In this document: positions 53,747 to 64,000 of the stretch, one piece after another
Layout: the number at the start of each line of letters is the position of its first letter
Numbering within the stretch: the stretch's first letter is position 1
Source of the DNA: Hypomesus transpacificus
Lineage: Eukaryota; Chordata; Actinopteri; Osmeriformes; Osmeridae
NCBI RefSeq assembly: GCF_021917145.1
Contig: NC_061066.1
Location: 372,001-436,000 of the forward strand
Length of the DNA: 64,000 nt
Reading direction: 5' to 3'
Translations under genes and position numbers: made by a program
Notes under the pieces: generated by a model
What the model saw: the letters and a program-made list of their open reading frames with translations, nothing else
Told to the model about the DNA's origin: nothing
The model's database searches: none

Positions 53747-55416
53747 ATGTCATCGGAGCAAGTAATTGAAATTGTCATGGATGACAAAACCTACAATGTA
53801 AACAAAAGGAAGTTGATAGAGAAAAGTGACTATTTCCGTGCCCTGTACAGCTCAGGGATGCGCGAGTCCACAGAAGATTCGGTTCAGTTGCAGGGGCTGA
53901 GTGTTCCGGGTCTGGAGTTGGTTCTAGAGTTCATCAACACGTCCAAAGTGCAGATTGTCAATGAAACACTCGAAGACTTAATTGAAACAGCCTCTTTCCT
54001 GCAAGTCACCTCCATCCTGAAGCTCCTCTCGTCTGAGATAAGACTAGAAAATTGCGTAGAACTTTTTAACCTATCTGAGGTTTATGGAACTCATGATCTT
54101 CGTAATGCTTGCCTCAAGTACATGAGCTGCTTCTACCACCCCATGTTGCGAAGGCCCGAGTTCTCTAGTTTACCCACTGGCCTGCGTAACCAGGTCAAGG
54201 AGATGCGCATGAAAGGCACAGCTACACTGGTCGCTATTGGGGACTTCACTTGTCTGTCCCTGGACCTGCCTGACCAGGATGAGTCCTGGTCCATGTTAAA
54301 GTACGGAGAGCTGGAGCAGCGCTGGAAGCCGCTCGCTAACAACCTTCCCTCGGACATGGTCAACGTTAGAGGCTATGGTTCGGCCGTTTTGGACAACTAC
54401 CTCTTCATTGTGGGCGGGTACAGGTTGACCAGTCAGGAGATCTCTGCTGCCCACTGCTATAACCCCTGTAGAAATGAGTGGAACCAGGTGGCACCCCTGA
54501 ACCAGAAAAGGTAACTATCTTCATTGAGTATCTTCCAATAGGACACTAACACTTCTACATGTCAAGTGACTGTATATCTGCTAACTCACCAAATGGTACA
54601 TCCGTTACATCAGTTTCTTGATATCTGTATTTCCCTTCAGGTCAAACTTCAAGCTGCTGGCAGTCAGAGGGAAGCTCTATGCTGTGGGAGGCCAGAGTCT
54701 GGGCACGGTGGAGTGTTACAGCCCAGAGCAGGACTGGTGGACCTGTGTATCATCGCTGCCTGACCCCCTTGCGGAGTTCTCTGCCTGCGAGTGCCAGGGC
54801 ATGATCTATGTCATGGGAGGCTATACAGCCAGAGGTTTGTCTGACGAGTAGATAGATCTGGGGGGGGGGGGTACAGAACTGGAAACCTAAACCATTTGTT
54901 ATATTAGACAACTGTTGTGTCTCATGCTTTCTTATTATTTGCCTGTTTGTGTATGTGTGTGTGCCAGACAGGAACACCAGTGTCCTTCGCTACTGTCCCA
55001 CCTCTGACAGCTGGACAGTGTTCCGTTCTTGCTCCGCCCATGTCCGCAAGCAGCAGATGCTCTCGGTGGAAGATACCATCTACCTGGTGGGGGGGTACAC
55101 TCACGAGCTGGAGCCTGGGCGGCGGCGGCCAAGCCAAACAGAGGACATGCTGACGGTGCAGTCCTACAACGTGGCCACGGGCGAGTGGCTCCAACTGAAG
55201 GAGAACACGTCCAAGTCGGGCCTGAACCTGACCTGCACGCTGCACAACGACGGCATCTACATCATGAGCCGGGACGTCAGCCTTCCCACCAGCCTGGAGC
55301 ACAGGGTCTTCCTCAAGTACAATATCTTCTCGGACGCCTGGGAGGCCTTTCGACGCTTCCCTGCACTGGGCCAGAACATGCTGCTCTGCTCCCTCTACCT
55401 CCCCAATGTTCTATGA
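53747..55416 (+). CDS. klhl42: Kelch-like protein 42
   Basis: A BTB-kelch substrate adaptor for CUL3 E3 ligases; in human it targets katanin p60 and controls mitotic exit. Exons: 53747-54510, 54641-54834, 54968-55416; 468 residues (human 505). An in-frame ATG three codons upstream (53738) could also start it; I chose the second because human starts MSAEE against MSSEQ here. The BTB domain spans about residues 1-105 (KRKLIEKSDYFRALYSSGMR). A BACK-like region follows. Kelch repeats show DNYLFIVGGYRLTSQEISAA, KLYAVGGQS and TIYLVGGYTHELEPG. Near the end LEHRVFLKYNIFSDAWEAFR matches the family. The fish copy lacks most of the glycine/acid insert of the human BTB. Poly(A) signals occur at 56139-56144 and 56432-56437. 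Confidence 0.95.
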
Positions 55417-56450
55417 CTGGTAAAGTAAGGGCTGGGAGAGAGGTCGATACCACCAAATGGGTTGTTTAGACAGGAAGCTACACCACTAGAGGCTTGTTTG
55501 TGCTCCGAGAGGCTACATGGCAAACAACCAGGAGCAGAGGTTACAGGGTAAAGATGGCTGTTACAGAATGCTGTAGGGTCAAATGCCTGGTGGATTAACA
55601 CAATCCACAGCATACAGTTTAAAGACAGGTTATTTATTATGCTAATGATGCCATGAAATAACTACTTAATTGTGGGCAAACAGCAATGATGAACTGTGGC
55701 TCAGTTGGAGCATGTATCATAGGAGCATACTATTTAGATCCTTTGGATCGCATAAAGCATTCCGTGTGTTTACAAAGCAATGAAACATGATTCAATTTTC
55801 AAACATGTTTGTTTATTGAAGTACACTGCAAACCTTAAATGCAAGTTTCAGATATGAGAATACTGCAACGTGTGTGTGATATGGAGTAACAGTCTTGGTT
55901 TTTCTTTGACAAATGAGATTTTTTGATGAGATAGGCCTAAATGAACTTGATATTGGTTAAATGATATGTCTTAAAATGTATTTTGTTAAAGGCTTAACAT
56001 TGATAGAACTTATGAAATAGTAGGGAACTTATTAAAGCTTATCAAAGTATAAACTTGGGTAAACTAAGCCAAGCCTAAAATTCCATGAAATGGATGATGA
56101 AAATGTGCCTTCTCCAAATTAGTTTGGGATTTTGTACGAATAAAGCACAAATGCAAAAGTGTTCCATTGCCAGCAACTGACCAAAACTGCAGTTTTTTTT
56201 TCTTCATCAAGGCACTTTAATGAAAACAAAGACTTAAGCGCAGACGATAGGAAATTAGTTCTCATTGCTTTGGGTGATTAATATTCTTTGTGCATAGCAC
56301 TTACAAATACAATTCAGTCTACTGGTAATATCATTATAATAAGCGCTTTTTCGCCAAAAGATTCGATGGAGCAGATTGATATGGGTTTGTCTATTTGCTT
56401 TGTGTTCTGAGGGATGCTTTGGACAAAATACAATAAAGAAAACAGACTTC
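55417..56450 (+). other. klhl42 3' untranslated region
   Basis: Non-coding, AT-rich. AATAAA at 56139-56144 and 56432-56437 on the plus strand. It runs nearly to the 3' end of the convergent next gene. Confidence 0.5.
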
Positions 56451-56465
56451 TGTTTGTGTGCCTGT

Positions 56466-56471
56466 TTTATT
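56466..56471 (-). terminator. Poly(A) signal of the unrecognised secreted-protein gene
   Basis: The minus strand reads AATAAA about 100 bases past the stop codon of the gene at 56573-57564. It sits within about 30 bases of the KLHL42 distal poly(A) signal on the other strand. Confidence 0.5.
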
Positions 56472-56572
56472 TCAATGTGTAGATACAAATCAAATGAACT
56501 TGTGTAAATGGAACACAAGTCTGGTAAGGAAAAAGGCTGGATGTGTCTGGGGAATATTATTCTGTCATGCAT

Positions 56573-57564
56573 CTAACAAATGCTATTGTAAACCTCATAA
56601 AAAACCTCAGTGCTTAGAACTGACTTCTTCTCCATCTTAGTGACTGAGTTAGCTAGGTAGGCTCCAGTATATCTCCTTCGACTCTGTTGGTGAGGTCTGG
56701 GGCCCCGTGCATTATTGTACCTTGTCCTTTCCTTTCGGGGGCTGTGACTGGGTTCTCTTGAGACTGAAATCAGTCCCGTTCTGTCTGAATGATCTGGATG
56801 CAGAATGTCCACATCAACAGAGAAGACAAACTGCTCATACACAGTATAATCAGTGATATTGCACCTCCCCAGTATATCTAGTGCATTATCTGTCCAGGTC
56901 ACACTAGAGAAAGCCCTGCTGAAATCCTGGCCCCCGTGGTTAATTGAGGCCCATTCCCTCCCAGGATAGGATGGCACAAATGACCCATCACAGAGCATCC
57001 AGTCTGGAGTGCAGCTCTCCCCCTCCCCCTGAGAGACCTGCTGGAGCTCCTCAGCAACAGACTGGTGCTCCAGACAGGATCTGGTGTTCCTGGTGTGCCC
57101 CCTGTAGCTAGGGTCCTGACACTCAGTTGGTCTGGCTGGAAGGTAGGACTCTGAGGACAGGAAGTCTGTCTGGAGGTAGGCGAGATGGAAGAGATCAGGA
57201 GCGTAAAGGTTCCCTGTGAGTCTGTAGTAAAGGTCTGGGAAGCTGAGGGAGAGACACTGCAGGTTCTGGAAGGTCAGAGGCCTCTCCTCTGTGTTGGTCA
57301 CTCTCACTCTCACTGTGTGTGTTGGAATGCGGTGAGGTCTCTTTAAAACACCTGAGCAATGAGGACGAATTAAGGTCAACTTATATTGTTGGTATCATTA
57401 ACAGAGTATAATGTCAGTAAATATTTACCTGATTGGCTGAGAACAGGACAGTCTGCTGCATAGAATGTTAGTTTCAGTAGATATCTTTCTGTGTAGGGAT
57501 AACACACTTCCATGTCTGACTGCAACTGGATGGCTATGGTTATTTGAATGAACACAAACCACAT
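56573..57564 (-). CDS. Unrecognised secreted protein, two coding exons
   Basis: I do not recognise this gene. Exon 1 (57564-57429) encodes MWFVFIQITIAIQ, a short hydrophobic start that looks like a signal peptide, then CYPYTERYLLKLTFYAADC. A clean GTAAAT donor and an AG acceptor join exon 2 (57351-56573) in frame, giving 304 residues. The protein has several cysteines, one N-glycosylation motif (NIT), and an acidic-to-basic switch. The C-terminal part has basic clusters (PRKERTRY, QSRRRYTG) that could be cleavage sites. I found no known domain, no second membrane segment and no repeat. Further upstream exons are possible, because AG precedes the ATG. It converges tail to tail with KLHL42. Long open frame, splice signals and a poly(A) signal support a real gene; function unknown. 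Confidence 0.65.
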
Positions 57565-58535
57565 TCTGAAGCTTTTTTGAAAGTATCCATGGCAACAGTC
57601 GTTAGAATCATTCCTCTTCCAAATAATTGTATTTCCACACAATTATAATGTTAATCTTTCCACAAGATGGCAGTACATCCTTGTTGAAGTAAAAATAACG
57701 AATAAAATCTTCAAAAATACCTCCAAAGTATTCTACTTCACCTTGACAGGAGCTTTCTCTTCAATTTTTTAAAATTGATTTGTTTAAAAACAAAATGACT
57801 CCAATGCAATAAAAGGGTCCGTCGTTAAAATAAGTGAATTCAATGTGTGAAGTGGGCAGAATGAAACTAAACACTGTTAATGTCATAATTTTTCCATGAA
57901 ACACTGTGGTGTGTGAATTGTGATCCCTAGAAATGTAATTAGCACAATTATTGACACTTGTTTCATGGATACTAATACAAAAACAGTGATGGGAAATGGA
58001 AGATGCTCATGCATGCAGCCCCCCCCCGATGTTATCTTAACTGACAGTTGGGTTGAGGTGGGGGCTGTGGATCTCATGCTGGTCTGTTGTTTAATTCATG
58101 GGCTTGGTAAAGGAGAGCAAGTAGAAATCAATGCCCAACATCAGTGCCGCCCATCGATCTCTGTGTGGAGCGAATCCCACCAAATTCACATAAACACAGC
58201 CTCGATGCTTAATCTTTTGAAGGATCAAGGGAGCTAATGGCAAGCAGTTTGGGCAGAACAGCAACAGCAGACATTTGCATTACATAATGGGAATACAAGT
58301 GTTAAATGGTGGGGAATCCCAGAGGCAATTGTTTTCTACATTTATACCTATACTGACTAAGCACTGACCAAGCCTGAAGCATTATTCAACATGAATCCCA
58401 GTGGGTGGATAGTGTACAGTCTTTAGTGTGGTTGATAAAGGGTTAATAGAGTGAGTGTGGCTCAACATTGTTTACTAGACCCTTGTGTTACCCCTTACTA
58501 CAAAGCAGAGGGGGTGGGTGATGTCAGCTGTGGCT

Positions 58536-58537
<2 letters not shown>

Positions 58538-58604
<67 letters not shown>
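58538..58604. repeat. (TG)n microsatellite
   Basis: About 33 uninterrupted TG units. Confidence 0.97.
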
Positions 58605-58606
<2 letters not shown>

Positions 58607-58715
58607 AGTGTGGGAGAGAGAAAATAGGTCTGGAGGGGAGGGTACACCTACTGAGAGTGAGAGCGGCATCGAGAGGAGGAGACAGTCACAAAAGAGAAGG
58701 AAATAGAGAGACCAG

Positions 58716-58816
58716 AGAGAGAGAGAGAGACACCAGAGAGAGAGACCACAGACCAGAGATAGAGAGACCAGAGAGAGAGAGAGACAACAGACCAGAGAAA
58801 GAGAGAGACCAGAGAG
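58716..58816. repeat. GA-rich tandem array (ACCAGAGAGAGAG units)
   Basis: Repeated units of ACCAGAGAGAGAGA of slightly varying length. Confidence 0.85.
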
Positions 58817-59434
58817 GGGGGCACCGTTTTCTCCTGCATCGCTGCAAGAACAGACACAGAACTGAAACAGGAGGAGATCCATACATTCACACTGCATTCT
58901 CACCCAGCCCACCCAGACTGAACATGACCTGCTGGAGAGGCAGATCTAACAGGACCATATAACAGGATCATCAGCACATTGGACATTATGACTGCTCAGT
59001 CATAAATACTACAGCGTATACAGGTAGATACCAAGGACCTCCACATCAAAAACAAGTTTGACCTCAAAACGAGGAAGGTTACTGTTTCAAAAGAGGACAT
59101 GTGAAGGGAATTTGTTGCTGGGTCGAAGAAAAAAAAAAACTTGAGGCGTAAACAGCATCTTGCTCTCGGGGCTGTATCTGAGCTGAGGAGGACCGTCGAC
59201 ACACAGGGGCTGTGCACACAGACGGTCGACTCTCGTCTGTGACACACTTACATGTCCTTCTGTGCTTCACAGCTGCGTTGCTGCTGCTGCTGCTACTGCT
59301 GTTCCTCCCAGGACTATATCTCACACTAGTGCGACCGGCAGTAGTTTTGTTGTTGCTCTCCCAGTGTGTAGAGTTGCCTGTGCCCTGGTCCACAGCAGGT
59401 TGTGTGCCGAGCTGTGTAGAGGCTGTGTCTAACC

Positions 59435-59590
59435 ATGAGCGGGACTAAGAAGGGCGAGCTGGCTATCCGCGACAAAGCCATCTTCCATCAGCAGCGGCGT
59501 CTGAAGCAGGCCACCCAGTTCACACACAAGGACTCAGCTGACCTGCTGCCCCTTGATGGGCTGAAGAGACTGGGCACCTCCAAAGACCTG
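59435..59590 (+). CDS. First coding exon of an unrecognised gene (rest beyond the window or not visible)
   Basis: An ATG in good context (aaccATGAGC) opens a 52-residue frame that stops exactly at a strong donor (CTG|GTGAGT). The peptide starts MSGTKKGELAIRDKAIFHQQ and ends DGLKRLGTSKDL. It is basic and hydrophilic, with clean codon use, and looks like the N-terminus of a cytoplasmic or scaffold protein. I cannot name the family. No matching second exon is seen in the next 4.4 kb, so the first intron is long. Confidence is for it being a real exon. Confidence 0.6.
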
Positions 59591-62500
59591 GTGAGTCTCA
59601 CGCCCGGTTGGCTGTTATCAATGCTGTTGTTACTGCTGACTTGGTCTTTACCAAATAGGGATTTTTAAATGGTTATGAAGAAGATGATTAATTTGAGTTT
59701 ATTTTGGATGCTTGTCTGGAGAGGTAATTGCCTGTTGTCTATTGTTGTCTTTCTAGTGCCAGAGGTTATTATTATTAGTGCTAGTTGAGGTCTCTCTCAT
59801 GCTAGTCAGTTTATGTACTTTGGAGGTCTGATGAGAGGCAAGCAGAGTTTGAATTTGTCAATGCTAGAATACAGTTTTGGTTTGTTTTTTTCTATAAAAG
59901 AACATTGAATACCTTATGAAGTATTAATGGTACAGTAATGAATACAGAATCATATATAAAGCACCTACTCAAGGAATCAAGCTTTATGATTGAATCTCTC
60001 ATTCTCTATGATCACAGAGCAGTACATTTCCCCTCCTTAACAATGAAGTCAAAAAATAAATTGGTAGCTGCTATACGGTAATGAAAGATTCAGAGATCTG
60101 TGTGTGTACCATGTATCAGGGAGAACTAGACCTGTCACACCCTGTTACTTGAGGGAAGTTTCATCTTTTCTCACCAGCGGGACACTTTCACACACACTTA
60201 CGTACAACATACAGTGACCATACATTACTGAGCCCTGACAGCGACATTCTCCGATCCCCACTTTCTCCTCCGTTTACCAGTCATATCTCACATCGCTGCA
60301 GAGGACACGGGGGTTCCTATGGAACTAGGGTAATAATGGCTTTACTGCCCCACTGTCAACTCCTGACTCAGTCCTGATTAGATGACAGGCTCCCAGGTCC
60401 CCAGAGCGCACTCCAAGAAGCTTCACAATGAGTCTCTCTGGCATGTTGCATCTCGGGGCATGCTGTGTGTATGATTACACGTTGTGTTTATATTCATCAC
60501 ATTTCAACACCAGGACTCACAGTGGGCTCCAGCAACCATAGCATCCTTGGCGAAATTCCACCTCTGTCAACCCTTGCTCCAGTCTCTTTGTTTTCAGTCT
60601 TTTCCCACTGTTTTGTTCCATTTCCCCTCTCCGCTGACATCTTATTCACATATTTACACATATCACACATACATATGTGGCGCACAGGAAAAAATACATC
60701 TATTTTCCTACCGACAACTCTGAATCAATATGCCTCTAGAAAGCCTGAGGCAAACATGGCAATTGTTAATGAGAGTTTTAAAGGTGAACATCCATTATGC
60801 ACAGTCTTTGGTCCAGCGATTAAAAGCCAGAAATACTGATGTTGTTGACAAACACAATACCTTGAATAAAATGTACTTAGAATGGAATCTGCAAAATGGT
60901 GAAAAATAATGAAAACAAAATGTTTCCCTGAAGTCCTTACTCCATCATTCATACTTCCAAAGGAGATGAAACAGCAGGTATCCAATGACAGCATGTAATT
61001 CCGAGTCTCATTGCTCAGACAAATCGCAATTATAGTAAAACCAATTATGTATCAGTCAGAGGAGCAATGAGACTCATTCTCATCCACATCAGTCTTCCGA
61101 AACCACAAAATAAGACTGAGGCCACGGGGGGCTCAGTAAGGCTTGTGTGGTGTCTTACAGCAGTACTGTATGTACGTTGTACTGGCCTTGGAGCCAGAGA
61201 GAGGCAGCCATTGTTAGGCCTCCCCCGCTTTACCAGCCAGCGTGCCTGGCTCTCGTCTCTGTACAGAACTGTCACAACCAATCACACTGTCAATGGAGAC
61301 ATGACTCAACTGAACGGTACAAAAGCATGGAGTGGGAGCGTCCCTAAGGTGTCTGGAGAGGCTCGTCTCAAAGACGACTGGCAACAGCAGACAGCTAAGA
61401 TCCAATCACAGCTGGAGAGAGGACATGTTTATTTGTCTCTATGCCTTGCATGTCAGAAGTGGTAAAATAGTAAAAACAATTTTTTTAACGTTATGAACTG
61501 GAAATCTGTTGAGCCTAATTTGGAATGACGATTATTCATTTGTCTTCATTAACGTGATTAACAGAGCCAGGAAGGCTCTTAATGAAATCAGCATTAGCTC
61601 ATGCTGGGCCTTAGATGGAACCAGGTTTGCTCTTCAGCTTGGTAGCTATACCAGTGAAGTATTCAACGGTGGAGCCTGCGTTACATAACAGCCCATTTGG
61701 TTGGCTGCCCCACGCCCAGGGCCCTTTTATCTCCTCAGCTGTGCCTCACCACGGCGACCAGAGCGAAGGAGCAGTGAGCATGAAAAGGGCAAACACAACC
61801 CACCATTCAAGCGGGAGAGGCAGGGAGGTGAACAGGCAGAGGCGGGGGAGAGAGAGGGCGGGCGGACAAGAGCAGAGGAGCACAGCCACTTATAGGGACA
61901 GTGCTTATAGCAAGTAGCATTGCATAATCTCATCTCACCCCCGCTCATATAGACTCCATGTTCCTGATACAAACAGCTAGTTTCCCCCAGACATCCCCAC
62001 CTAGCCTCCTCTCCCTGCCCATAGATAAATGTGCCTCCCGTACACCATATCTGCTCTCCATTCCAAGGCCTCTCCCTGGGCCTTCCCTCTTCCAAGTTTC
62101 TCCCTCTCTCCATCTCTGTTTTCCCTCCGTCGGCTCCCATCACAGAGGGTTACACATGGAGGTTCTCCAGCAGGACGCTCTGCCCAAGTAGGCAGTGATG
62201 CTCCAGGTGTTGGAGGAAGGTCACGTGGTAGCTGAGCTGCAGAGCACCGGCCATTATTACCTTAGTTCCATCGGAATCCCTGCCCCCCCCCGCCAAATAA
62301 AGCCCCCCTTTCCTCCCCCAGTTGGAAAACCCCAGGAACAATACAACAGGGAGCACTTCTATTTTAAGAGGGATATTTCCAGGGCTCTTCATTTGTGTCA
62401 GGTAGTGATTGGCAGCACGCAGCGCCTTATCGTTTTCAGTACAAGAACAACAAGTTAGTATGGCCCCGATGGGGGATAATCTGAGTGTGACAGTGTCACT

Positions 62501-64000
62501 CCTGGTCTCCCAGCCACCAGGGGCTATGGAGGAGCGACCACAACAGACCTCGCCCCTCAGTCGTTCAAACACTCTCTCTCTCTCTTTCTCTCTCTCTGTC
62601 TACGCTGTGCATGTCGGGAAGCTAAAAATAACTAACTGTAGAACGCAACAGCTAAACAACCCCAACATCAGTGGAAGAAAGAAGAAAAGGAAGTGGGGGA
62701 AGATGGAGACAGCAGGGAGGTGTGGAGAGAAGGAGTGAAATTGAGGGTTAGACACAGAAAGAAAGAGAGGGAGGGCGAGCGACAGAGAGGAAAGTAAGGG
62801 AAAAAAGGGAGAAAACAGAAAGAGAGGACAGAAAGACAAAGAGAGACAAGTGAGAGAGAGGGAGAGAGCAGCTGTGCTGCTGCACCCTCCTGGTTTGTGT
62901 CACAGGAAGTGGGCCGCTGGGGACCTCGATCAGAATAGGAAAGTAGGCATTTGGCAGGGGGGGGGGGGGGGGGAGATGACATGTGACTCGGGCCTGTTGC
63001 AGTTAGATAATTAGCCCACATGGCAATTAGCCTCTAATCTCACACAGAGCGAGAGAGTGTGAGAGAGAGAGAGAGAGCGAGAGAGAGGTAGAGAGAGAGA
63101 GAGGTAGAGAGAGAGAGAGAGAGGTAGAGAGAGAGACAGCGAGAGAGAGAGAGAAAAGGACATGCTTTGACAAAGGGAGAGTAAGTGTCACAGTAACAGT
63201 TGTCCCTGTCACCCTGGCAGGAGACTGGTTTGGACTGGAACACAATGTTGTCAGTGCTCCCAGGTCACTGCAGGATTCTAATCAGCAGAATCAGCATGAC
63301 ACATTAAACGACATAAAAGAACAGCGTGTGGATAGTGTGTGTGTTTCTGTGTTCATGTGTGTGTATGATTGGGTAGAGCCTGATTGATTGCATCGATCTA
63401 AATCACCAAAACATAATGGATGTGAATGTTTCATTTGTATGGATAGTAAATCACAAATCAGCCCTTCAGCAAAATTGCCAAACGAACCGTAGCTATTGGC
63501 TACTTTATCGAAGGACTTTTGTATCCACAATATGCAAAATGACTGCAAGCTAAAATACAGTGAAGGTTTCCTGAATTTCGCTGTTTACTTGCAATGGATA
63601 GAAATGTAGAACCCTAATCAGGTGTCTCTGTGTGTTAAGGTTTAAGCCGCTGGAAGACAGACGCTAGTTACTATTCAGACATTTCCCTTTTCACACTGTA
63701 TATTTTAACAGCCACTTCCCTTCCCTTCATGTCATCAGACGCTGAACCAGAGCATATCATTTCAGAGTGTGGTGACAAAGCACTGAATCACTTCAAAATA
63801 CAACGAAAAACACCGGGACACATACGGTGGGTTTACGTACACTGGACCCAGGCTGACCGTTATTAACATGCATGCTACGAGCTGACCTCCCCACTGTGGC
63901 AGCAGCTGCCTTCCATGACAGAGATGAGGAAATGACAGTGTGTTCATGGCTACCTGTCAGGTGCGTTCTGCTCTGTGTACTGCTAGTCTCGTCGAAAACA
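59591..64000 (+). other. Probable long first intron of the gene starting at 59435
   Basis: No convincing coding exon. It contains AT-rich unique DNA, a GA-rich tract at 62755-62872, a 17-base poly(G) run (62957-62973) and a GAGA array (63045-63155). Confidence 0.35.
63045..63155. repeat. GA microsatellite array with GGTAGA interruptions
   Basis: (GA)n blocks broken by GGTAGA, period about 20 bases. Confidence 0.9.

Larger units (their letters stand above)
57565..59434. other. Intergenic region and 5' UTR of the downstream gene
   Basis: Unique AT-rich DNA, then a (TG)n tract, then a GA-rich array (58716-58816). From about 58900 the sequence may be 5' UTR of the exon at 59435. No coding exon seen. 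Confidence 0.35.

Noticed and set aside
61067-61465. 132-codon ORF in the right-hand tract
   Set aside because: No recognisable domain and no splice or start context; chance ORF in a long probable intron.

Overview
This is teleost fish chromosomal DNA. The genes are intron-rich with short introns, the intergenic DNA is full of CT, TG and GA microsatellites, and there are fish-type hAT and LINE/SINE-tail repeats. The left 41 kb keeps the gene order VEZT(+) - METAP2(+) - USP44(-) - NTN4(-) - SNRPF(+) - AMDHD1(+), which matches human 12q22. The right part joins genes that lie elsewhere in human: TSPAN9(-), ELAPOR2/KIAA1324L(-) and KLHL42(+). These are followed by an unrecognised two-exon secreted-protein gene (-) and the first coding exon of another unrecognised gene (+). 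I cannot name the species.

Layout: vezatin 3' part (1-3269) with a long 3' UTR carrying a hAT MITE (3725-4087); METAP2 (5996-9849, 11 coding exons); a second TIR element (about 10788-11669); USP44 (13293-16296) with its upstream region to about 18.1 kb; a large hexamer/dimer microsatellite (18521-18823); netrin-4 (22226-34464, 10 exons); SNRPF (36799-37925); AMDHD1 (38443-40840); TSPAN9 (41667-43347); a LINE/SINE tail (44577-44822); ELAPOR2 (45309-52352, 22 exons); KLHL42 (53747-55416); an unrecognised secreted gene (56573-57564); and an orphan first exon (59435-59590) with a long downstream intron or intergenic tract. I rebuilt the exons from splice signals, reading frame and remembered vertebrate protein sequences. 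All ten reconstructed multi-exon genes close in frame, and where a human length was recalled the complete ones fall close to it (ELAPOR2, KLHL42 and USP44 differ by about 30-40 residues).

There is no operon-like cooperation here. These are independent housekeeping, signalling and metabolic genes. The most interesting observations are a textbook U12-type AT-AC intron in VEZT followed directly by a GC-AG intron; the absence of CCDC38 and HAL from an otherwise conserved block; a SNRPF start codon alone on its own exon; an unrecognised secreted protein with basic clusters; close or overlapping tail-to-tail gene ends; and very long G or C homopolymers. I saw no CRISPR, prokaryotic or retroviral system.
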